64,000 nucleotides of DNA from Terrimonas ferruginea DSM 30193 (GTDB taxonomy: Bacteria > Bacteroidota > Bacteroidia > Chitinophagales > Chitinophagaceae). Position 1 is the stretch's first letter, and each line of letters opens with the position of its first letter. The translations under genes were made by a program, and so were the position numbers. The DNA lies in assembly GCF_000425585.1 (NCBI RefSeq), contig NZ_KE384400.1, positions 153,395 through 217,394 on the forward strand, given 5' to 3'. The notes under the pieces were generated by a model that ran no database searches, was not told the origin of the DNA, and worked only from the letters and a program-made list of their open reading frames with translations. Below are positions 57,513 to 64,000 of this stretch, piece after piece.

Positions 57513-57514
57513 GA

Positions 57515-57725
57515 ATAAGGTAGAAGGTGGAAGGCGTAAGGTATAGGGTAGTAAGTAGTAAGTAATAAGTAGTAAGTAGTAAGTAATAAGTATTAAGTAT
57601 TAAGTAATAAGTATTAAGTAAACAGCCATTGACGATTGACGATTCACCATTCACTATTCACCATTCACGATTGACGATTCACGATTGACTATTCACGATT
57701 TTTGACCCTTCGATAAACTCAGGGT
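57515..57725. repeat. Heptamer repeat block G
   Basis: AAGGYGT-type units to 57548, about eleven TAAGTAN units (57549-57622), AAACAGCC, then about eleven ATTSACN units to 57698. It ends with ACCCTTCGAT..CTCAGGGT (57705-57725). It is the longest block and shows all three heptamer types in order. Confidence 0.85.
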
Positions 57726-57746
57726 AACACTTTTTGAATTTACCTC

Positions 57747-59261
57747 ATGGCAGTAACGCGTAAAAAAGCCGCTCCTAAAAAAAGCAGCACCAAAAAAAGC
57801 AATACAGTAAAACTGAAGTTTGACACCGGCTGGTCGTATGATCCGGCACCGGAAAGCCGCTCTGCGGCTACCATCAAACCACAGTATGATCTTTTCATCA
57901 ACGGCCAGTGGCAGAAGCCTTCAGGCAAAAAATACTTTGCCACCACCAATCCCGCTACGGAAGAAAAGCTCAGCGAAGTAGCCGACGCCAACGCCGCAGA
58001 TGTCAATAAAGCCGTGAGCGCCGCCAGAACAGCCTACGATAAAGTATGGAGTAAAATGCCGGCGCGCGAACGGGCTAAATATATTTTCCGCATCTCCCGC
58101 ATGGTGCAGGAAAAAGCACGCGAACTGGCCGTGATCGAAACGCTCGACGGCGGCAAACCGATCCGCGAAAGCCGCGACTTCGACGTGCCAACCGCCGCCA
58201 ATCATTTTTTCTATTATGCCGGCTGGGCCGACAAACTCGAATACGCTTTTCCCAATCGCCAGGTAGCACCACTCGGTGTAGCCGGACAAATCATTCCGTG
58301 GAATTTCCCGCTGCTGATGGCCGCGTGGAAAATTGCACCGGCACTGGCAACAGGCAATACCGTTGTACTGAAACCCGCCGAAACTACTCCCCTCACCGCG
58401 CTGAAACTGGCCGAGATCATCCAGGAAGCCGACCTTCCCCCGGGCGTGGTAAACATTATTACCGGTGCAGGTGCCACAGGTGCCGCCATCGTCAGTCATC
58501 CCGATGTAAACAAAATCGCTTTTACCGGCAGTACGGATGTAGGCAAACTGATCCAGCGTTCCATCGCCGGCACCAATAAAAAAGCCACACTCGAGCTCGG
58601 TGGCAAAGCCGCTAATATCATTTTTGAAGATGCACCGCTCGACCAGGCCGTGGAAGGAGTGATCAATGGTATTTATTTCAACCAGGGGCATGTGTGCTGC
58701 GCAGGTTCACGCCTTTATGTACAGGAGTCAGTAGCCAAAACAGTTATCCGCAAACTCAAGGACCGCATCGAAACGCTCATCGTGGGCGACCCGATGGATA
58801 AGAACACCGACATTGGCGCCATCAACAGCAAGCAACAACTCGAAACCATTCACCGCTATCTCGATATCGGGCGCCGCGAAGGTGCTGAAATGTGGGAAAG
58901 CAGTTGCCCGCTGCCGCGGAAAGGTTACTTCTGCCGACCCACCTTGTTCACCAATGTGGCGCAAAGCAACCGCATTGCCCAGGAAGAAATTTTCGGCCCC
59001 GTGTTATCCATTCTCACCTTCCGCACGGATGACGAAGTGATCGAGAAAGCCAACAATTCACCATTTGGCCTGAGCGCCGGCGTATGGACAGATAAAGGCT
59101 CTAAAATTTTCAACCTTACGCGCCGCATGCGCGCGGGTGTGGTTTGGGCCAATACATTTAACAAATTCGATCCGAGCTCACCTTTTGGTGGTTATAAAGA
59201 GAGCGGCTTCGGCCGCGAAGGCGGGCTGCACGGATTGATGCCGTATGTGGACATAAAGTAA
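57747..59261 (+). CDS. Aldehyde dehydrogenase, catalytic partner of an ALDH16-like pair
   Basis: 504 aa NAD(P)-dependent enzyme. IIPWNFPLLMAAWKIAPALATGNTVVLKPAE binds the cofactor; the catalytic Glu283 is in TLELGGKAA and Cys317 in NQGHVCCAGSR, and the end EIFGPVLSILTF..PFGLSAGVWT is typical. Residues 1-22 are a lysine-rich extension (KKAAPKKSSTKK) of unknown role. It lies between deoC and a second ALDH-like gene and probably oxidises acetaldehyde or a related aldehyde. Confidence 0.93.
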   Translation: MAVTRKKAAPKKSSTKKSNTVKLKFDTGWSYDPAPESRSAATIKPQYDLFINGQWQKPSGKKYFATTNPATEEKLSEVADANAADVNKAVSAARTAYDKVWSKMPARERAKYIFRISRMVQEKARELAVIETLDGGKPIRESRDFDVPTAANHFFYYAGWADKLEYAFPNRQVAPLGVAGQIIPWNFPLLMAAWKIAPALATGNTVVLKPAETTPLTALKLAEIIQEADLPPGVVNIITGAGATGAAIVSHPDVNKIAFTGSTDVGKLIQRSIAGTNKKATLELGGKAANIIFEDAPLDQAVEGVINGIYFNQGHVCCAGSRLYVQESVAKTVIRKLKDRIETLIVGDPMDKNTDIGAINSKQQLETIHRYLDIGRREGAEMWESSCPLPRKGYFCRPTLFTNVAQSNRIAQEEIFGPVLSILTFRTDDEVIEKANNSPFGLSAGVWTDKGSKIFNLTRRMRAGVVWANTFNKFDPSSPFGGYKESGFGREGGLHGLMPYVDIK

Positions 59262-59376
59262 ACGTGAATCGTCAATCGTCAATCGTGAATGGTCAATCGG
59301 TGAATAGTGAATGGTCAATTGTGAAAATGAATGAATGGCTTTTCAAATTTTCAAATCATCAAATTATCAAATTAAC
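59262..59376. repeat. Heptamer repeat block H
   Basis: GTSAATN units (59264-59320), then TCAAATT/ATCAAAT-type short repeats to 59375, directly before the start codon of the ALDH-like gene. The latter units would be transcribed in its leader. Confidence 0.75.
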
Positions 59377-60258
59377 ATGCGCCTGGAAGTTTTGAAAACA
59401 TATAAACTCTACATCGGAGGTCAATATCCACGTACGGAATCAGGCCGCTATTATATTGCCCGCAACAAAGCCGGCGCGCAACTGGCCAATGTATGCCTGG
59501 GTTCCCGCAAAGACTTCCGCAATGCCCAGGTGGCTGCACGTGGCGCTGTGGCCGGATGGAGCGGTCGCGCCGCTTTCAACCGCGGACAAATCCTCTACCG
59601 CATTGCCGAAATGCTCGAAAGCCGCCGCGCCCAGTTCATCGACGAACTGTTGTTGCAGGATCTTTCGCAGGCAGCCGCCGAAGCCGAGGTGAACACCAGT
59701 ATCGACCGCCTTATTTACTATGCGGGCTGGTGCGACAAATTCCAGCAGCTTTTCAGCGCGGTGAATCCCGTAGCCGGTTCCTTTTTTAACTTCTCGGTAC
59801 CCGAGCCCACCGGCGTGGTTTCCATTATCGCTCCGCAAAACAGTCCCCTGCTGGGCCTGGTGTCCGTTATTGCACCGGTCATTGCCGGAGGCAATACCTG
59901 CATCGTGCTGGCTTCCGAGCAAAAACCGCTGAGCGCCATCACTTTTGCCGAAGTACTGGGCACGTCCGATCTGCCCGGCGGTGTGGTCAATATCCTTACC
60001 GGTTCGGTAAAAGAACTGGTTTCCTGGTTCTCCGACCACATGGACGTAAATGCAACCATTTATTGCGAAAATGATTCTTCTGTGCAGTCATCCATCCGCG
60101 AAAAATCGGCGCTCAACCTGAAACGCGTGTTCTTTTATGATAAAAAAGACTGGAACAGCGAAGAGGGACAATCGCCTTATTTTATCCTGGATACACAGGA
60201 GATCAAGACTACCTGGCATCCGATCGAAAACATCGCGGGAGCCGGCGGCGGATATTGA
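59377..60258 (+). CDS. Aldehyde dehydrogenase-like protein lacking the catalytic domain
   Basis: 293 aa from the ATG at 59377; an earlier start reads repeat DNA. It matches the N-terminal cofactor-binding region of ALDH (LYIGGQYPRTESGRYY, SFFNFSVPEPTGVVSIIAPQNSPLLGLVSVIAPVIAGGNTCIVLASE, LPGGVVNILTG). It ends after YFILDTQEIKTTWHP, without the catalytic Cys and Glu. Only 39 bp separate it from the next gene, so no lost domain follows. With the 504-aa enzyme it matches the two-domain ALDH16 architecture in split form. It is probably a structural or regulatory subunit. Confidence 0.85.
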   Translation: MRLEVLKTYKLYIGGQYPRTESGRYYIARNKAGAQLANVCLGSRKDFRNAQVAARGAVAGWSGRAAFNRGQILYRIAEMLESRRAQFIDELLLQDLSQAAAEAEVNTSIDRLIYYAGWCDKFQQLFSAVNPVAGSFFNFSVPEPTGVVSIIAPQNSPLLGLVSVIAPVIAGGNTCIVLASEQKPLSAITFAEVLGTSDLPGGVVNILTGSVKELVSWFSDHMDVNATIYCENDSSVQSSIREKSALNLKRVFFYDKKDWNSEEGQSPYFILDTQEIKTTWHPIENIAGAGGGY

Positions 60259-60297
60259 TCCGCAAAAACTGGTAAGAAATTTGCCTAAAAACGAACT

Positions 60298-60750
60298 ATG
60301 AAAAAAGTCATCATTGGTTGTTTCCTCCTGCTGCTTACCTGTTTTGCCGCACAGGCACAAACGGAAATCGCGTCCGACAGCAATACCGTAGTCATACACA
60401 AAGACCCGCGTATCGATCTGCTGGTAAAAAAGCAGGCGCAGATCAATGAATATACCACCCGCGATTCCCGCCGCACGGCCAAAGGGTTCCGCCTGCTCGT
60501 GATCAGCACCAACAGCCGCGATGAGGCCATTGCTGCCAAAACAAAAGTCTATACTTATTTCCCCGATATGAAGACCTACATGTGGCATCAGTCTCCGTAC
60601 TACCGCGTGAAGGCCGGCAACTTCAAAGACCGTAAAGAAGCGGAAGACTACCGCAAGAAACTGCTGGAATATTTTCCCAAAGGCGTATTTATTATGAACG
60701 ATGTGGTAGAAGTGAAGCCCGAAAAAACGTTTGACGACGCTGAATACTAG
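60298..60750 (+). CDS. SPOR-domain exported protein
   Basis: 150 aa with a signal peptide ending AAQAQ. The C-terminal SPOR domain (about 55-130) binds denuded peptidoglycan at division sites: GFRLLVISTNSRDEAIAAKTKVYTYFP and YYRVKAGNFKDRKEAEDYRKKL are the two halves of the repeat. No other domain is present. It is the next gene after the ALDH-like gene but probably not functionally linked. Confidence 0.88.
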   Translation: MKKVIIGCFLLLLTCFAAQAQTEIASDSNTVVIHKDPRIDLLVKKQAQINEYTTRDSRRTAKGFRLLVISTNSRDEAIAAKTKVYTYFPDMKTYMWHQSPYYRVKAGNFKDRKEAEDYRKKLLEYFPKGVFIMNDVVEVKPEKTFDDAEY

Positions 60751-60776
60751 TTCCTCCCTGTTACCGGATTATCAGC

Positions 60777-60784
60777 TATTTTTG
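60777..60784 (+). promoter_or_regulatory. Candidate -7 box for the M20 amidohydrolase
   Basis: TATTTTTG, fitting TAnnTTTG, only 4 bp before the ATG at 60789. A transcript from it would be leaderless. Confidence 0.35.
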
Positions 60785-60788
60785 CGTC

Positions 60789-61973
60789 ATGATCGCGAAA
60801 ATCAAGGAACTGGCGGCGGCCTATGCGCCTGAGTTTATTGCCGTCCGGCACCATCTGCATGCTCACCCTGAATTAAGTTACCAGGAATACGAAACATCCG
60901 CTTTTGTACAATCCAAACTGCGCGAACTGGGCATCCCGTTCGAAGTGAAGGCGGAGACCGGCGTCATCGGCCTGCTCGAAGGCCGCAATCCGGGCAGCCG
61001 GGTGATTGCGCTGCGTGCCGATATGGACGCGCTCCCGATCCAGGAAGAAAACGATGTGCCTTACCGCTCCTTAAATGATGGAGTGATGCACGCCTGCGGC
61101 CATGACGTGCACACTACCTGCCTGCTTGGCGCTGCCAAGATCCTGCACTCACTGCGCGATGAATGGGAAGGAACCGTGAAACTCATTTTCCAACCCGGCG
61201 AAGAAAAAAATCCCGGCGGCGCCAGTCTGCTGATCAAGGAGAACGCATTGGAAAATCCCGTTCCTTCCGCCATCTTCGGATTACACGTACATCCCGGCCT
61301 GCCGGTGGGAAGATTGAGTTTCCGCGGCGGCAAAGTGATGGCCAGCGCCGATGAATTGTATATTACCGTTAAAGGAAAAGGCGGACATGCCGCGGCCCCA
61401 CACCTGTGTGTCGATCCGATCCTGATCGCCTCGCACCTGGTGGTGGCACTGCAACAGGTTGTCAGCCGCCGCAACGATCCGCATAATCCTACCGTTTTAT
61501 CCATCACCGCTTTTAATGGAGGCACCACCACCAACGTGGTACCCAATGAAGTGAAGCTGAAAGGCACTTTCCGCGCGATGGACGAAACCTGGCGCTTTAA
61601 AGCACACGAACTGATCCGCAGTGTAGCACATGGTGTTGTAGAAGGAATGGGTGGTGAACTGGACCTGCTCATCGACGTGGGGTATCCCTGCGTATATAAC
61701 AATGAACAACTGAATGAGCTGGCGCGGCAGAAAGCCATGGAATTTGCAGGGGAAGACAAAGTGGAGGAAACGGAAAAACGCATGGGGGCCGAAGACTTCG
61801 GTTATTATTCCCAACTCATCCCCGGTTGTTTCTACCGTCTCGGGGTGATGAACCAGGAAAAAGGCATCACAGCCGGTGTACACACGCCCACTTTCAATAT
61901 CGACGAAAGCGCTATTGAGATCGGCATGGGCATGATGGCCTGGCTCGGAAGCAGCGTTGAATTTGACCAGTAA
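60789..61973 (+). CDS. M20-family amidohydrolase (N-acyl amino acid hydrolase-like)
   Basis: 394 aa cytoplasmic metal enzyme. The M20D pattern is complete: HLHAHPELSYQEYETS, ADMDALPIQEENDVPYRS, the metal ligands HACGHDVHTTCLLGAA, FQPGEEKNPGGASLLIKE, GLHVHPGLPVG, GKGGHAAAPH and GAEDFGYYSQLIPGCFYRLG. It resembles hippurate hydrolase/N-acetyl-amino acid deacylase. The natural substrate is not evident from context. Confidence 0.93.
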   Translation: MIAKIKELAAAYAPEFIAVRHHLHAHPELSYQEYETSAFVQSKLRELGIPFEVKAETGVIGLLEGRNPGSRVIALRADMDALPIQEENDVPYRSLNDGVMHACGHDVHTTCLLGAAKILHSLRDEWEGTVKLIFQPGEEKNPGGASLLIKENALENPVPSAIFGLHVHPGLPVGRLSFRGGKVMASADELYITVKGKGGHAAAPHLCVDPILIASHLVVALQQVVSRRNDPHNPTVLSITAFNGGTTTNVVPNEVKLKGTFRAMDETWRFKAHELIRSVAHGVVEGMGGELDLLIDVGYPCVYNNEQLNELARQKAMEFAGEDKVEETEKRMGAEDFGYYSQLIPGCFYRLGVMNQEKGITAGVHTPTFNIDESAIEIGMGMMAWLGSSVEFDQ

Positions 61974-62055
61974 ACCGGCGCGCCGGCGGTTAGTTATTTT
62001 ATAACTACCTTGCACCCCGCTTTTACTAACGAACGATTGCCAATAAACTACTTTT

Positions 62056-64000
62056 ATGACCAAAGATGAACTTCGCAGACAGCAGGCCCTGGAATATCAC
62101 GCGAAAGGAAGGCCTGGGAAAATAGAGGTGATCCCAACCAAAGAAGCTAAAACCCAGCGCGACCTGTCGCTGGCTTACTCTCCCGGTGTGGCCGTGCCCT
62201 GCCTGGAAATTGCCGCCAACAAAGAGAACGTTTACAAATACACCGCCAAGGGCAACCTGGTAGCCGTTATCAGCAATGGCACCGCAGTGCTCGGTCTCGG
62301 CGACATCGGCCCCGAAGCCGGTAAACCCGTGATGGAGGGAAAAGGTGTACTCTTCAAAATATTTGCCGACATCGACGTGTTCGATATCGAGATCGATGAA
62401 AAAGACCCCGAGAAATTCGTACAGATCGTAAAGGCATTGCAACCGACTTTCGGTGGCATCAACCTCGAAGACATCAAAGCGCCGGAATGTTTCTACATCG
62501 AACGTGAACTGAAGAAACAAATGGATATTCCGGTAATGCACGACGATCAGCACGGAACGGCCATCATCAGTGCCGCCGCGTTGCTCAACGCCCTGGAAAT
62601 TCAAAAGAAAAAGATCGAAAAGATCAGGATCGTGGTGAATGGTGCCGGCGCTGCCGCCATGGCCTGCGTACTGCTTTATGTTGCCCTGGGTGCCAGGCCG
62701 GAAAACTTCATGATGTTTGACCGCAAAGGTGTGCTGCATAAAAACCGCCAGGACCTGGACGAGTTTAAACAACCTTTTGCCAATGCCAAAGGAGAAATGA
62801 CGCTCGACGAAGCCATGAAAGGTGCCGACGTATTCATCGGACTGAGTGCCGGTAATACCGTAAGCAAGGACATGGTGAAAAACATGGCGAAAAATCCGAT
62901 CGTATTTGCCATGGCCAACCCGGACCCCGAGATCAGCTGGGAAGATGCCACGGATGTGCGCAAAGACGTGATCATGGCTACCGGCCGCAGCGACTACCCC
63001 AACCAGGTAAACAACGTACTCGGTTTCCCTTATATCTTCCGCGGTGCACTCGACGTGCGCGCCCGTCAGATCAATGAGGAAATGAAACTGGCCGCCGTCA
63101 AAGCGCTGGCCGAGCTCGCCAAAACGCCCGTTCCCGATATCGTGAACATGGCCTACAATGAAAAAGCCATTGTATTCGGCCCCAACTATATTATTCCCAA
63201 ACCGCTCGATCCACGCCTGCTCGCAACCGTTGCACCAGCAGTGGCCCGCGCCGCCATGGAAAGCGGAGTGGCACAACATGCTATCGTCGATTGGGATGGC
63301 TACGCAGAGCAACTCAACAAACGCCTCGGTATCGACAACCACGTATTGCGTGTGATCGGTAACCGCGCCCGCCGCGATCCCAAGCGTATCGTGTTTGCCG
63401 AAGCCGACAATATCAAGATTCTCAAAGCGGCTCAAACCATCTACGACGAGGGCATCGGGTATCCGATCCTGCTGGGTGAATACAACCGCATCAAAGCAAT
63501 TGCCGACTCCGCCAATATCGATATCGCCGATATGCCGGTCTTCGATCCGCGTTCGGATGAAATGGAGGAGAAACGCAACCAATACGGCGAACTATTTTTC
63601 CAGAAGCGCGGCCGCAAAGGGTACAACGCCTATGAAGCACGCAAGGTGATGAAAGACCGCAACCACTTCGGTTGTATGATGGTGGAATTCGGTGATGCCG
63701 ATTGCATGATTTCCGGGCTTACCAAAAACTATCCCGATACTATCCGTCCGGCTTTGCAGATTATCGGCACCGAAGAGGGAGTGGACAAGATCGCAGGCAT
63801 GTACCTGATGATGACCAAAAAAGGGCCGATGTTCCTTGCCGATACCACGGTTAATTTCAACCCTACCGCACAGGAACTGGCCGAAATCATCCTGCTTACG
63901 GCGAAAGCTGTCCGCAACTTCAACATCATTCCGCGCATTGCCTTACTTAGTTATTCCAACTTTGGCAGCAGCAATTCTCCGGAAGCCCGATTGGTAGCGA
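62056..64000 (+). CDS. maeB: NADP-dependent malic enzyme with C-terminal phosphotransacetylase-like domain (partial)
   Basis: 648 codons read to the window end with no stop; about 100 more are expected. It oxidatively decarboxylates malate to pyruvate. The N-terminal part (1-410) has [62 protein letters not shown] and [12 protein letters not shown]. The PTA-like domain starts near residue 435 ([19 protein letters not shown]). The domain order is that of MaeB. The start is the first ATG of the open frame. Confidence 0.96.
   Translation, partial: MTKDELRRQQALEYHAKGRPGKIEVIPTKEAKTQRDLSLAYSPGVAVPCLEIAANKENVYKYTAKGNLVAVISNGTAVLGLGDIGPEAGKPVMEGKGVLFKIFADIDVFDIEIDEKDPEKFVQIVKALQPTFGGINLEDIKAPECFYIERELKKQMDIPVMHDDQHGTAIISAAALLNALEIQKKKIEKIRIVVNGAGAAAMACVLLYVALGARPENFMMFDRKGVLHKNRQDLDEFKQPFANAKGEMTLDEAMKGADVFIGLSAGNTVSKDMVKNMAKNPIVFAMANPDPEISWEDATDVRKDVIMATGRSDYPNQVNNVLGFPYIFRGALDVRARQINEEMKLAAVKALAELAKTPVPDIVNMAYNEKAIVFGPNYIIPKPLDPRLLATVAPAVARAAMESGVAQHAIVDWDGYAEQLNKRLGIDNHVLRVIGNRARRDPKRIVFAEADNIKILKAAQTIYDEGIGYPILLGEYNRIKAIADSANIDIADMPVFDPRSDEMEEKRNQYGELFFQKRGRKGYNAYEARKVMKDRNHFGCMMVEFGDADCMISGLTKNYPDTIRPALQIIGTEEGVDKIAGMYLMMTKKGPMFLADTTVNFNPTAQELAEIILLTAKAVRNFNIIPRIALLSYSNFGSSNSPEARLVA

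Noticed and set aside
57515-57725. Heptamer block considered as a CRISPR array
   Set aside because: Units are seven bases, degenerate and without unique spacers; no cas genes lie nearby.
59377-60297. Recent truncation of the short ALDH by a frameshift
   Set aside because: Only 39 bp lie between its stop and the next gene, so no remnant of a catalytic domain is present.
62026-63582. A 518-codon open frame antisense to the malic enzyme gene
   Set aside because: Its translation is rich in His, Phe and Val without family motifs, and it mirrors the strongly conserved maeB frame on the other strand. It is a shadow of a gene with high codon bias.

Overview
The window looks like chromosome of a Bacteroidota bacterium, most likely Chitinophagaceae or a near relative. 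The signs are a SusC/SusD pair, several lipoproteins with Bacteroidota-style lipoboxes, a C-terminal type IX secretion sorting domain, promoter boxes of the form TAnnTTTG, a long SecA with a SEC-C tail, and GH92 and TonB-receptor genes. No rRNA, tRNA or CRISPR array was seen.

Layout. 1-920: a REP-associated tyrosine transposase (RAYT) ringed by five GTTGGTC/GACCAAC palindromes. 924-4741: a minus-strand group of a lipoprotein, an ECF sigma factor and a translationally coupled protein with a cytoplasmic head, one membrane helix and a probable outer-membrane barrel. 4916-6726: two paralogous lipoproteins separated by repeat-rich DNA that includes a perfect 40-bp palindrome.

6728-27707: a 12-gene minus-strand polysaccharide utilisation locus (PUL). 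From its start it encodes SusC, SusD, FAD oxidoreductase 3, a GxGYxYP protein, a LacI regulator, FAD oxidoreductase 2, GH92-2, an SGNH hydrolase, an MFS transporter, FAD oxidoreductase 1, GH92-1 and a ROK kinase. Two near-identical LacI-type operators (27857-27876 and 18359-18378) sit before susC and before FAD oxidoreductase 2, which suggests one regulon with two transcription units. A plausible scheme is capture by SusCD, oxidation and mannosidase cleavage outside the cytoplasm, import by the MFS carrier and phosphorylation by the ROK kinase. The SGNH hydrolase has its motifs in the order II-III-V-I, as expected for a circular permutation; with the three FAD enzymes this is the most unusual part of the window.

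27972-46329: housekeeping and accessory genes, mostly minus strand: a WalJ-like hydrolase, an EamA transporter, a DUF4136 lipoprotein, a beta-CASP RNase-like protein, a DUF4442 protein, a thioredoxin-like protein, a papain-like protease, a phytase with its TonB receptor, lysA, scpB, a solitary atpG and envelope proteins. 46529-64000: secA, a T9SS-exported repeat protein with a clear promoter, a pair of amidohydrolase-fold exported proteins, deoC followed by an ALDH pair that resembles a split ALDH16, a SPOR protein, an M20 amidohydrolase and a malic enzyme cut by the window end.

Many intergenic gaps carry degenerate seven-base tandem repeats of three types (GTSAATN/ATTSACN, TAAGTAN, AAGGYGT), often arranged as inverted arms around short hairpin cores. 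They form one dispersed family that no gene explains.
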